A DNA stretch of 64,000 bases from an uncultured Clostridia bacterium (GCA_934120045.1 CAKOTF010000001.1:164968-228967); one strand, 5' to 3'. Counted from the stretch's first letter, positions 29,351 through 39,557 are shown. A program made the numbers and translations. The notes: a model not told the origin generated them from the letters alone.

Positions 29351-30031
29351 ATGAAAAAGAATATAAAAGTAATAATTATAATAGTAAGTATATTAATAAT
29401 TTGTTTATTAATTGGAATTATAATAGGAAAAAATAAAGAGGTTTATAATGATAATTCAAATGAAACTCAAACTGATATAAAAACAGTTGGAGAACGTAAT
29501 CCTATAAAATTTAAAAATGAATATGAATCTAGAAATGGAACAATAAGAGAAAAAGATGGATTTGTATATAATACAGTAAGCATAGATGAAAATAATCCAA
29601 TTGTTTATATTAATTTAGAGGAATTAGTATATTTGATAGATAGTCAGCAAGAAGCTATTGTTTTTATTAGTACTTCAGATTGTCCATATTGTAGAGCATC
29701 AATTGAAAGTTTGCTGAAAGCAGCTAAGGACTTAAATATAGATACGATTTATTATTATGATATTAGTAACAATCAAGAAGATGATGAAGAATTAAAAAAT
29801 AAAATTATTGATAAAAAAATAGCGAATAAAAATGACAATGGTAGTTTGAGGTGGACAATTCCACAAGTGTTAAAGTTTAAAAATGGTAAATTGATATCAT
29901 CAGCAACAGGTATGATGTATGAATTACAAAATAATCAAACTAAATATGATGAATTATCAGAAAACCAAAAAAATAATATATATAGTATTTATTATATAGT
30001 ATTATCCAAAAATGAAGGGGAGGTAGATTAA
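29351..30031 (+). CDS. Membrane-anchored thioredoxin-fold protein with CPYC motif
   Basis: A 226-aa protein with an N-terminal signal anchor (about residues 5-26), a polar linker, and a thioredoxin-like domain whose active site is C111-P-Y-C114 in STSDCPYCRAS. A cis-proline-like IPQVLKF follows downstream. The fold should lie outside the membrane and act as a thiol-disulfide oxidoreductase. Its stop is one base from the ATG of the 2509-aa surface protein, so the two are almost certainly co-translated. Both giant paralogues have Cys-rich extracytoplasmic centres, so a role in forming or reducing their disulfides is a reasonable inference. CPYC is glutaredoxin-like rather than the usual CGPC. 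Confidence 0.8.
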   Translation: MKKNIKVIIIIVSILIICLLIGIIIGKNKEVYNDNSNETQTDIKTVGERNPIKFKNEYESRNGTIREKDGFVYNTVSIDENNPIVYINLEELVYLIDSQQEAIVFISTSDCPYCRASIESLLKAAKDLNIDTIYYYDISNNQEDDEELKNKIIDKKIANKNDNGSLRWTIPQVLKFKNGKLISSATGMMYELQNNQTKYDELSENQKNNIYSIYYIVLSKNEGEVD

Positions 30032-30032
30032 T

Positions 30033-33000
30033 ATGAAAAAAATATTAAGTATGTTAATAATTATAATGTTATTAATGAATAGTTCAGTATTAATGCTAAC
30101 GTCACTAGCTGTTGATGAAGAAAATAATGCATCAATGGCAGAAATTGAATTAAGTAAAAATCAATTAACTAATAAGACGCAAAATGAGATTATTATAAAT
30201 GGAATTTTAAAAAGAAATTCACAAAATGATATTCTTTTCGAAAATCCAACAATTTCATTTGAATTTCCAAATGAAATTGAAAAAATAGTTATTAATGATA
30301 TAAATATATTATATGATAATGAATTAACTGTAAAAGAATATAAAATAGAAGAGAATGAAAATGGAAATAAAGTTCTAAAAATATTCTTAGATGGTAAGCA
30401 AACTCAATTACAAGCAGATGGAATTGTAAAAGGTACTAATATAAGAGTTAGTGCTAATATAATAGTAAAAACAGATATAAAAGCTGGAGAAAAGCAAATA
30501 AAAATGACATGTGTTGATGGCAATGATCAAAGCAAGTTTTCAACATGTGAGAGTAACATAAAACTTGTGAATGCATATGAAATTAATACAACAATGGTAA
30601 ATGATGAAATAAGTGGAATAACAATAAAACAAAATGGCTTAGAAATAAATATAAAACCAATTATAGGAAATTCAGAATTACAAAACAATTCAATTATTTA
30701 TACAAATGAAATAATAAAATATGATATTACAGTAAAAAATACAACAGAAAATGAAATTAAAAATATTGAAATATTAGGACATATACCAGATGGATTAGTG
30801 TATGCAGAATATAATGAAAAAGCATTTTCTTATTGGAGTGAGACATATACTGTTCTTGAGGGAAAGGTTGCAGATGAGAATGGTGTATATTGGCAAGATG
30901 ATACATACCAATATAATATAGATGAAGAATTAAAAGAAAAAAGAATTAATATTGAAAAACTACAAAGTGGTGAAAGTCAAAACTATTCATATGAAGTAAA
31001 AGTAAAATCAGAAACAGAACAAGATATAGATAGTCAAATAGACATAAACATTGGGACAACAAATGTGTATACATATCATTTACTTAATAAAATAAAATTA
31101 GGAGAAATTGAAGTTAGAAGTAGACAATATATAAGTAGAACAAACAAGAATGAATTTATTTATCATTTTATAGTAAAAAATTTAACTAATGATTCTAAAA
31201 ATGGTATACTTACATTTAATATACCAGAAAATATAGAAATAGAAGAAGTAAAAGCAATTAAAACACTTAGCACAGAAGATGCAGAATATGAAGAAAAAGA
31301 TAAAAAATTAACAATACAATGTAATAATATAGAAGCAAATTATTTTGTAGCATATTCAATTACTGTAAAAGTAAATATGGAAGAAACTGAAGATAATATG
31401 TATAACATTGGAATTGGTGCTAATTTTGCAAGTACAGATGGAGATAATTCTGTATATTGGTCAAATGAAAGTGTTTGCTCAGGTGGAATAGAAGCCATAA
31501 AAGTAACTCAAACATCAGAAACAAATGGTGAGAAAATAAAAGAGTTTAAAGATGTAACATACACATTTGAAATAGAAAATAAAGGATATGTAATTGAAGA
31601 ATTAGGAGGATATTCTTCTATAGTATTTGAAGATTATATTCCAAATGAACTTAATATAAAAAGTGTTGAATATAATAATTACAATGTTGAAAAAACAGGT
31701 GTTGGACCAATAACAAAATATAAAATAACAAACGAAAATAAAAAAATGGAAGACATTTTAGTTGCACAAGCAAATGGATTAACAACTTCATCAGAAAAGG
31801 CAAGAATTAAGCTTAATTTGAATATACAAAATGGTGGAAAAATTATTATAAAAATAACTGCATCAGTTAGAAAGTTTGATAATAATCAAAATAACTTAGG
31901 AATTTCTAATTATGCAATTGTTTCTGGAAATGATATGAAAGCAAAACAGTCTAATTTTATTCAAAATACAATATATCATCCAAAAACAACAGGAGTTATA
32001 GTAATAGATAAAGATGGAAATATAGTAGACTCTGATAAAACAACGCCTGATGTTCCTGATAATACACAAACAACAAAAACAAAATATACAATTTCAGGAA
32101 TGGCTTGGATTGATGAAAACTTAAATGGACAAAGAGATGAAAATGAAAGTGCAAAATCAGGTATAGAAGTTTTATTATATAACATATCAGCCAAAAAATT
32201 TATTACTGATGAAAAAGGTAATGTTGTTGTAAAAACAACAGGCGAAGATGGTAAATATACATTTACTAATATATATTCAGGACAATATTATGTGATATTT
32301 AAATATGATACAGAAAATTATGGTATAACAGAATATCAAGCATCAAATGTATCAACTTCTCAAAATAATGATGCAATTGAAAAATTAGCTAGAATATTTG
32401 ATGAAACAAGAACAATAGGAATAACTAATACAATTAACTTAAATTCAAATAGATCAGATATAGACATTGGATTAGTTGAAAATAAAAATTTCGATTTGAA
32501 GATAGAACAATTTATAGAAAAAATTACAGTTACTAATAAAAAAGGAACAAAAGAATATAATTATAATGATAAGAAAATAGCAAAATTTGAAATACATTCA
32601 AAACAATTTGTTGGATCAACAGTTGTAGTCGAATATAAAGTAAAAGTAACAAATGTTGGAGACTTAGCTGGAAATGTATATGAAATTTTATCAGAAATTC
32701 CATCAAAAATGGAATTCCATTCAGAATTAAATTCAGGCTGGACAAAATCATTAACTAATTCAATAAGTAATGTAAGTTTTGCAAATACTACAATAAAGCC
32801 AGGAGAAAGTATTGAAACAACAATTGTATTAAGTAAAACATTAGATGATAAAGATGCCGGAACATATACAAATATTGCTAAAATATCAACAAGTGAAAGT
32901 CAAAGACATACAGAAGATAGTAATGTAAATAATGATACAGACCAAACAGAAGTAATAATAGATGTTGCAACAGGAGCAAAAATAGCCTTCAGAGTAATAG

Positions 33001-36000
33001 GAGGTGTGATTATGGGATTATTATATATAGCATTAATGATCTACTTTATTAGAAGAGTTGTAAGTAAAAAAGGAATGTTTGTCATTTTTGGAATAATATT
33101 CATGACATCAATATTTGCATTCTCACCTAAAGAATTTGCATATGATGTTAGTTCTACAGTTGCAGGATTAGAGGCAGAGTTAAATTCTAGTATTTCAGAT
33201 GCAATAGCAGAAACTAAAATAGGAACAGAAACAAAAATAAATGTAGTACTTGTTAGGGATCAAAATGGAGCAAATTTCTTTTACAAAGTAAATGCAGATG
33301 GTTCTATGACACCTTTAGCAGGAGGGTGTGGTGACCCAGGTTCACATTTTACAATGGGACATGGATGTTATACTTATAAAACTGGTGATCCAATATATGA
33401 TGATAAGGGAAATATAACTGGATACGAAGAAGAAAAGGTTGAAGTTGCATGTAGTGCTGATTATGAGATGGTAGAAGTTCCAATGGGACTTGTAAGTACA
33501 TCAGAAGCAGTAGTAACTGTAGGAACTGTTACTGTAAGTGGTGATGATATTCCACCAGAAGGATTGGAGCTATCTTGGGATGAGTTTGGTCAAGACTTTT
33601 CAGTAGAAGGAAATATGCCAGGAAGCTTTTCAGCAAAAGAAAGTTCTGCATTATGGGAAGGTATAGCATCAGTGGTTGATAGAAATAACCCAGCAAGTAC
33701 ATCAAGCAAAGATATTGAATCTGCTTTAGGTGCTGCAGGATATAAAGGAAGTTATACTGCAGATCAAGTAAAGGGAACAGATGGTGTTACAGGATTAAGT
33801 GTAACTTTAACTAGAACAGTAAAGGTTTGTGTAAGTGCATCAGCTACTTGGACTAATACATATGAGGTAGAAGCTCAATATCATTGTCCAAAATGTGGTG
33901 CTGGTTACACTAAATTCCAACATGTTACAGATCAGCAATCAACTTCGGCAAATGCTTGTACATCAATATCATTTAGTACAACAATTAGTTTTTGGCCAGA
34001 AGAATTGCCAAAAACATTAATATTATATAAAATTGATGCAGATACAAAAGAAGAATTATATACAGTAGAAAATAACCAATGCAAGTCAGAGTTTAAATTC
34101 TTAGTAAAACAAAAAGGTACTAATTCTCAATGGGAAGTTGGAGTCGGAGAACAAATTACAGGTTTATATGCAGGAACATATGAAATATATGAAATAGATA
34201 CACAATATGGATATGGTATATGGGATGATAATTATGATACAAGTAAGGGATTAAAGAAAATTGCAGAGATAGATTTACCTGATGATGGTCAAGTTATACA
34301 TAATGTTATTATAGAAAATAAAAAACAATTCATAGATTTATCTGGATATGTTTGGGAAGATATGCTAAATGGAAAAGATAATGCTAGAAATGATTTATTC
34401 CAAAATGATCAATATGATGATAAAGATAAATTAGTTCCAGGAGTAAAAGTAATATTACATGATACAGTAAGAAACAGAGAATTAGTAACATGGACTAATG
34501 AAAATGGTGAATACCATTTTGGTTCAAGAAATGAAGATTTAACATATACTGATGATACATTAAGAATAGCAGATTTAGACAAATATTATATTGAGTTCGA
34601 ATATAATGGTGTAAAATACAGAAATGTAAAATTAAATCCAGATGTAAATGTAACAAATGCATCAAGAGCATCAGAAGAAGTAGCATCAGGAAAATCAGAT
34701 GAAGACTCAAGTGTAAGACAAAGATTTAATGAAAGATTTAGTACAATATCATCAGGAACTCAAATAGACAGTAATGGAGAATCAACAGGAATTGTAATAG
34801 ATACAAATGGAAATGTGAATTCAGATAAGATATCATACAACAAAAATGGAGACCATCAATCACAAATAAATTATGGTAAAAATATGACAGAAGCAAATGG
34901 AAATAAAGAAGCATATGGAGAAAATATTTATCATATAAAAGCAACAACATATAAGAACTTGAACTTAAGTGATTATTTGGAAGGATATATTAAGAAAGAA
35001 AACACAACCATAGTACATGTTAATGAGATAAAAAATATAAATTTAGGATTATATTCAAGAGAACAAGTAGATGTGGCAGTAGATAGTGATGTAGCAAGAT
35101 TTGTATTAAATGTAAATGGATATCAACATACATATAAATATGCAACTTTAGTAAATCCAGATACTCAAGAAGAAATGGATGTAAAATTAAAAGCATTAAA
35201 AGGAAAATATTATGAAAGACAACTACATGAATCAACAATATCATATAGTGCAACACCAGAAGGAGTACCAAATTTATATGCAGATATAACATATAAGATA
35301 TATCTACAAAATAAATCAAATACATTAACAGCCAAAATAAAAGAATTAACATTAAATTATGATGAAGATTTAAAAATAATATCATATGGATATGAAGGAG
35401 CAAATGTAAATACAGAAGTTTCAGAAAGTGAAATAACAGCAACAAAGAATGGAGCGGGAGCAGTAAAATTAAAAGAAGCAACAATAGATTTAGAAAAATT
35501 AGAAGACAGAAAAATATCAGCAGGAAAGAGAGAAGTACTAGAAGTAACATTTAGAACAGATGCCAATACAATAGCAAAAATATTAAATAATCCAACAGGA
35601 ATAAAATTTGATTTTATGGCAGAAGTAAAGAGATATTCAACATATTCAAATAATGAAGAAAATGAATTTAATAGGGCTGAAGGAATATATGCATATGCAA
35701 GTATAGATAAAAATTCAGCAGCAAGAAATGCACAAGTGCAAATTGATACAGATGATTCATTTGTAACAGATACATTTGAGAATGATACAACAATAGCACC
35801 AACATTCAAATTATCAAAGGGAACACAAACAGAATTATCAGGAATAGTATATGAAGATAGTCCAAAGCAAAGTACACCAATCAAGATTGATGGAAATGAT
35901 ATATATGAAAGAGTTGGAGACGGAATATACAATAATGAAAATGTAATGGCAAATGTACTTGTAGAAATATTAAGTGTACCAATGACAGACGGACAATATG

Positions 36001-37562
36001 ATTCAGATTCTGCAAGAAATGGTGAAAATGGAAGTCAAGTATATGATGTAGCCAAATTATATCAAGAAAATAAAACAACCCAAGGAGAATCATCAAAAGT
36101 ATTAGCAAGAACATATACAAATGAAAAAGGAGAATATAAATTTGAAGGATTGATAGCTGGAGATTATGTAATAAAATATACATATGGAAAGAACATGAAA
36201 GATGTAGATGAAAATGGTCAAGAAAAAGAAACACCAAGAGCTGGAACAACAATAAATGATCAAAGTGGAAATGTATTGAAAGAAATAGAAGCAAGAGAAT
36301 ATAAATCAACAGTAATCACATCAGGAGAGATATCAAATGCAATGAATATAACAGATGGAAAGGCACATTTAAACGGAGATTACTCATGGTTCTTAAAGAG
36401 TCCAGAAACAAGATATTCAGATGCAGTAGATGATGTAGAATATAGAGCAAATCTAGAAAAAGAAGCAAAAATAAACTATGAAATCTTAAAAGGAACAAAA
36501 ACATATGTGTATGAAAATATGGAAGCATATACACCATACTTCAAATTAGGAATAGAAGAATTTAATGATCAACAATCAGGAGCAACATTAGAAACACAAG
36601 AAGATGGAACATTAAATTATGTATTTACAATAGATAATGTAGACTTAGGATTAATAGAAAGACCAATAGTGGATTTACAAGTAGACAAAGTAATAACAGG
36701 GTTAAAAGTATCACTAGGAAATGGTCAAGTATTAATAAATGGAGATCCAAGTAAAGAAAGTTTACCATATGTAAGAACAGGATTAGATGACTTTGTACCA
36801 ATAGAAATGGATACAGAATTATTACAAAATGCAACAATAGAAGAAGAATACACAATAAAAATAACAAATAATTCAGAATTAGATTATTCAATATATCCAA
36901 TATGGGGAACAGATAATACTCAAAAGGTAGCATTAAGAAGAAATTATTATTACTATGGAACACAAGAAGGATTGACAACAGATGAAGCAGTAACAACAAG
37001 AATAGATGTATTAGGAGATTATATAGGATCAGAATTAACAGCAGATGAAAACACAATGCCAGAATGGAATAAGAGAGCGATAGAAGAATTAACATCATAT
37101 AATGGAACAAATTTATTTGTAACAGAAAATGATAGTAAGAAGGAAAAGACATTAAGAGATGGAAAATATACAATATATACAACGAATACATTTAATAATC
37201 CAAATGAAGAATTAGTTACAATAGGACAAACAAGAAGTATTGCATATAAAGTAAGTAGACTATTAGCAGTAAATACAGACACAATGAAATATACAAATGA
37301 TATAGAAATATTACAATATTCTGGATATAGCCAAAACAAAAATAGAGCAGAAAATACATACAGCAGAGTAAAAGATACGACACCAGGAAACTTAATACCA
37401 GGGGGAGCAAAAGAGGACGATGAAGATTCAGTAAGAACAACAATAACTCCACCAACAGGTACAATAATATCAAGATGGTTATATGTAACAACAGTAGCAG
37501 CAGGATTAATCTTAGTTGGAGCGACAATAATATTTATCAGAAAAAGAATATTAGTAAAATAA
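30033..37562 (+). CDS. Giant two-lobed surface protein, paralogue 2
   Basis: 2509 aa, collinear with the 2587-aa paralogue: signal peptide, N-lobe with an SdrD B-type domain near 686 (SGMAWIDENLNGQRDENE), DUF11-like domain, two membrane helices at about 985-1033 with RRVVSKKG between them, C-lobe with SdrD-like domains near 1435 and 1934, and a C-terminal helix ending RKRILVK. The central segment (about 1035-1320) is unrelated to that of paralogue 1. It holds a GGCGDPGSHF/HGCY pair and a zinc-ribbon-like Y-H-C1285-P-K-C1288-G, unusual outside the cell. From residue about 2083 the two proteins are nearly identical. The ribosome site GGGGAGG lies inside the end of the preceding gene. Confidence 0.85.
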   Translation: MKKILSMLIIIMLLMNSSVLMLTSLAVDEENNASMAEIELSKNQLTNKTQNEIIINGILKRNSQNDILFENPTISFEFPNEIEKIVINDINILYDNELTVKEYKIEENENGNKVLKIFLDGKQTQLQADGIVKGTNIRVSANIIVKTDIKAGEKQIKMTCVDGNDQSKFSTCESNIKLVNAYEINTTMVNDEISGITIKQNGLEINIKPIIGNSELQNNSIIYTNEIIKYDITVKNTTENEIKNIEILGHIPDGLVYAEYNEKAFSYWSETYTVLEGKVADENGVYWQDDTYQYNIDEELKEKRINIEKLQSGESQNYSYEVKVKSETEQDIDSQIDINIGTTNVYTYHLLNKIKLGEIEVRSRQYISRTNKNEFIYHFIVKNLTNDSKNGILTFNIPENIEIEEVKAIKTLSTEDAEYEEKDKKLTIQCNNIEANYFVAYSITVKVNMEETEDNMYNIGIGANFASTDGDNSVYWSNESVCSGGIEAIKVTQTSETNGEKIKEFKDVTYTFEIENKGYVIEELGGYSSIVFEDYIPNELNIKSVEYNNYNVEKTGVGPITKYKITNENKKMEDILVAQANGLTTSSEKARIKLNLNIQNGGKIIIKITASVRKFDNNQNNLGISNYAIVSGNDMKAKQSNFIQNTIYHPKTTGVIVIDKDGNIVDSDKTTPDVPDNTQTTKTKYTISGMAWIDENLNGQRDENESAKSGIEVLLYNISAKKFITDEKGNVVVKTTGEDGKYTFTNIYSGQYYVIFKYDTENYGITEYQASNVSTSQNNDAIEKLARIFDETRTIGITNTINLNSNRSDIDIGLVENKNFDLKIEQFIEKITVTNKKGTKEYNYNDKKIAKFEIHSKQFVGSTVVVEYKVKVTNVGDLAGNVYEILSEIPSKMEFHSELNSGWTKSLTNSISNVSFANTTIKPGESIETTIVLSKTLDDKDAGTYTNIAKISTSESQRHTEDSNVNNDTDQTEVIIDVATGAKIAFRVIGGVIMGLLYIALMIYFIRRVVSKKGMFVIFGIIFMTSIFAFSPKEFAYDVSSTVAGLEAELNSSISDAIAETKIGTETKINVVLVRDQNGANFFYKVNADGSMTPLAGGCGDPGSHFTMGHGCYTYKTGDPIYDDKGNITGYEEEKVEVACSADYEMVEVPMGLVSTSEAVVTVGTVTVSGDDIPPEGLELSWDEFGQDFSVEGNMPGSFSAKESSALWEGIASVVDRNNPASTSSKDIESALGAAGYKGSYTADQVKGTDGVTGLSVTLTRTVKVCVSASATWTNTYEVEAQYHCPKCGAGYTKFQHVTDQQSTSANACTSISFSTTISFWPEELPKTLILYKIDADTKEELYTVENNQCKSEFKFLVKQKGTNSQWEVGVGEQITGLYAGTYEIYEIDTQYGYGIWDDNYDTSKGLKKIAEIDLPDDGQVIHNVIIENKKQFIDLSGYVWEDMLNGKDNARNDLFQNDQYDDKDKLVPGVKVILHDTVRNRELVTWTNENGEYHFGSRNEDLTYTDDTLRIADLDKYYIEFEYNGVKYRNVKLNPDVNVTNASRASEEVASGKSDEDSSVRQRFNERFSTISSGTQIDSNGESTGIVIDTNGNVNSDKISYNKNGDHQSQINYGKNMTEANGNKEAYGENIYHIKATTYKNLNLSDYLEGYIKKENTTIVHVNEIKNINLGLYSREQVDVAVDSDVARFVLNVNGYQHTYKYATLVNPDTQEEMDVKLKALKGKYYERQLHESTISYSATPEGVPNLYADITYKIYLQNKSNTLTAKIKELTLNYDEDLKIISYGYEGANVNTEVSESEITATKNGAGAVKLKEATIDLEKLEDRKISAGKREVLEVTFRTDANTIAKILNNPTGIKFDFMAEVKRYSTYSNNEENEFNRAEGIYAYASIDKNSAARNAQVQIDTDDSFVTDTFENDTTIAPTFKLSKGTQTELSGIVYEDSPKQSTPIKIDGNDIYERVGDGIYNNENVMANVLVEILSVPMTDGQYDSDSARNGENGSQVYDVAKLYQENKTTQGESSKVLARTYTNEKGEYKFEGLIAGDYVIKYTYGKNMKDVDENGQEKETPRAGTTINDQSGNVLKEIEAREYKSTVITSGEISNAMNITDGKAHLNGDYSWFLKSPETRYSDAVDDVEYRANLEKEAKINYEILKGTKTYVYENMEAYTPYFKLGIEEFNDQQSGATLETQEDGTLNYVFTIDNVDLGLIERPIVDLQVDKVITGLKVSLGNGQVLINGDPSKESLPYVRTGLDDFVPIEMDTELLQNATIEEEYTIKITNNSELDYSIYPIWGTDNTQKVALRRNYYYYGTQEGLTTDEAVTTRIDVLGDYIGSELTADENTMPEWNKRAIEELTSYNGTNLFVTENDSKKEKTLRDGKYTIYTTNTFNNPNEELVTIGQTRSIAYKVSRLLAVNTDTMKYTNDIEILQYSGYSQNKNRAENTYSRVKDTTPGNLIPGGAKEDDEDSVRTTITPPTGTIISRWLYVTTVAAGLILVGATIIFIRKRILVK
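36279..37050 (+). repeat. 772-bp direct repeat, copy 2 (inside paralogue 2)
   Basis: Identical by eye to 27908-28679, offset 8371 bp. The first mismatch downstream is A at 37051 versus G at 28680. Confidence 0.9.
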
Positions 37563-37571
37563 GTAAAAACG

Positions 37572-37601
37572 AAAAATAGCAAGTTTAACTTGCTATTTTT
37601 T
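37572..37601 (+). terminator. Terminator after paralogue 2
   Basis: AAAAATAGCAAG pairs with CTTGCTATTTTTT around a TTTAA loop. Confidence 0.9.
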
Positions 37602-37672
37602 GTAATATGGATTAAAATTACTATGAAGATTTTGCGAAAATTATTATTTGTGTAATTTGAAAGGAATTAAAG

Positions 37673-38047
37673 ATGAAGATAAGAACAGGAACAGATATTA
37701 TAGAGATAAGTAGAGTAAAAGAAAGTATAGAAAGTACAAATGAAAAATTTTGTGAAAGAGTATATACAGAAAAGGAAAGAGAATATTGTGAAAACAAAAA
37801 AATGCAAAAATATCAACATTATGCAGCTAGATTTTCTGCTAAAGAAGCTGTTTTTAAAGCAGTATCAGATGAATTAGAGAATAAATTTCAAATTAATTGG
37901 AAAGATATAGAAATATTAAATGATGAAAAAGGTAGGCCATATGTTAATATTTTAAATAATAAGATACAAAATATAGAAGATATAGATATTAGCTTATCAC
38001 ATTGTAAAGAATATGCAATTGCTAATGTAGTTGTAATATTCAAATAA
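37673..38047 (+). CDS. acpS: Holo-[acyl-carrier-protein] synthase
   Basis: A 124-aa enzyme, full length. It transfers 4'-phosphopantetheine from CoA to apo-ACP for fatty acid synthesis. The magnesium-binding aspartate is D8 in GTDIIEI and the second signature ARFSAKEAVFKA supplies the catalytic glutamate. Typical late motifs DEKGRPYV and ISLSHCKEYAIANVV are present. GAAAGGA precedes the ATG. It is followed at 23 bp by a TatD-family gene. The assignment is firm. Confidence 0.95.
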   Translation: MKIRTGTDIIEISRVKESIESTNEKFCERVYTEKEREYCENKKMQKYQHYAARFSAKEAVFKAVSDELENKFQINWKDIEILNDEKGRPYVNILNNKIQNIEDIDISLSHCKEYAIANVVVIFK

Positions 38048-38070
38048 GTTATAGTAAAGGAAGAAAAAAG

Positions 38071-38859
38071 ATGGAGTTTTTTGATTCACATTCACATTAT
38101 AATGATGAAAAGTTTGATAAAGATAGAGAAGAAATAATAGAACAAACATATAATGATGGAATAACAAAATTTGTATGTGCAGGATATAATATTCCATCAT
38201 CAAAATTTTCATTAGAATTAGCCCAAAAGTATAATTATATATATTCAATAGTTGGAATTTCGCCAAATGATATTCCACAAACTGAAGAAGAATTGTGGAA
38301 AAGTATAGAAGAAATTTCAAATATTGCAGTTGAAAATAGAAATAAAAAAATAGTTGCAATAGGAGAAATAGGATTAGATTATTATTGGAATACTGAAAAT
38401 AAAGAATTGCAAAAAAAAGCTTTTATAAAACAAATAGAATTGGCTAATAAATTAGAATTGCCAATAGTAATTCATTCAAGGGATGCGTTTATAGATACAA
38501 TTGATATTATAAAAAATCATAAAGTAAATAAAGCTGGAATATTTCATTGTTGCCAACAAAATCAAGAATTAGTAAAACAGGCATTACAACTTGGATATTA
38601 TATATCATTTGCAGGTCCAATTACATTTAAGAATTCTAAGAATGCTTCAGCAATAATTGATATGGTTCCACTTGAGAAGATGTTAATAGAAACAGATAGC
38701 CCATATTTATCACCAGAACCATATAGGGGACAAAGAAATGACTGCAGAAATGTTAAATATGTTGCAAAAAGAATTGCAGATTTAAAAGGAATATCACTAG
38801 AAGAAATTGCAAAACAAACTTATGAAAATGCTATGAAAATTTTTGAAATAGAGAAATAA
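38071..38859 (+). CDS. tatD: TatD-family metal-dependent deoxyribonuclease
   Basis: A 262-aa TIM-barrel hydrolase. The metal ligands are visible: H-S-H in DSHSHYN at the N-terminus, E in GEIGLDYY, H in VIHSRDA, H in GIFHCC and D in ETDSPYLSPEP. TatD enzymes remove 3' nucleotides from DNA and are linked to repair and DNA turnover. AAAGGAAG precedes the ATG. It lies between acpS and a family-4 uracil-DNA glycosylase, probably in one transcript. Confidence 0.93.
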   Translation: MEFFDSHSHYNDEKFDKDREEIIEQTYNDGITKFVCAGYNIPSSKFSLELAQKYNYIYSIVGISPNDIPQTEEELWKSIEEISNIAVENRNKKIVAIGEIGLDYYWNTENKELQKKAFIKQIELANKLELPIVIHSRDAFIDTIDIIKNHKVNKAGIFHCCQQNQELVKQALQLGYYISFAGPITFKNSKNASAIIDMVPLEKMLIETDSPYLSPEPYRGQRNDCRNVKYVAKRIADLKGISLEEIAKQTYENAMKIFEIEK

Positions 38860-38910
38860 GGTTTATAGGCAAATCCAGAAAAACCTAAATACTATAATAT
38901 AGGAAAAAAT

Positions 38911-39471
38911 ATGTATAACAATTGGGAAGAATTAGAAGAAGTAATAAAACAATGTAGAAAATGTAGGCTATGTGAAACTAGAAAAAATGTAGTATTTGGA
39001 GTAGGAAATAGGACTGCAGATATAATGTTTATAGGTGAAGGTCCTGGTGCAGATGAAGATGCACAAGGTGAACCATTTGTGGGAAAAGCAGGAAAACTTA
39101 TGAATATGGCATTTGATATGTTAGGAATAAAAAGAGAAGAAGTATATATTGCTAATATAGTAAAATGTAGACCTCCAAATAATAGAAATCCACAAGATGA
39201 TGAAGCAGAAAAATGTTTAGATTATTTAAGAAATCAAGTAATCTTAGTCAAACCAAAAATAATTGTTTTATTAGGTAGTGTTGCATTAAAAAATATATTA
39301 GGAAAAGAATATGGTATAACAGCTAGTAGAGGAAAATGGTTAGAAAGAAAAGGAATTCTTTATATGCCAACATGGCACCCTGCAGCATTGTTGAGAGATG
39401 AAAATAAAAAAATAGATTTTATTAAAGATTTAAAACAAGTTATAAAAAGATATAATGAAATATGCCAATAG
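38911..39471 (+). CDS. Family-4 uracil-DNA glycosylase with iron-sulfur cluster
   Basis: A 186-aa enzyme. The uracil-pocket motif GEGPGADEDAQGEPFVG matches motif A of family 4, and WHPAALLR matches motif B. Cys15, Cys18, Cys86 and Cys102 are placed as the four [4Fe-4S] ligands of this family. It excises uracil from DNA to start base-excision repair. The family was first described in thermophiles but is widespread in Clostridia. AGGAAAAAAT precedes the ATG, a weak ribosome site. The upstream TatD-like nuclease suggests a small repair group. Confidence 0.93.
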   Translation: MYNNWEELEEVIKQCRKCRLCETRKNVVFGVGNRTADIMFIGEGPGADEDAQGEPFVGKAGKLMNMAFDMLGIKREEVYIANIVKCRPPNNRNPQDDEAEKCLDYLRNQVILVKPKIIVLLGSVALKNILGKEYGITASRGKWLERKGILYMPTWHPAALLRDENKKIDFIKDLKQVIKRYNEICQ

Positions 39472-39557
39472 ATTGAATAAAAGGTCAGGTATATTGACTG
39501 AAATAGTATAAAAATATAAAATATTTATACGAAATTAGTTGAATGGAGTTACTTATA

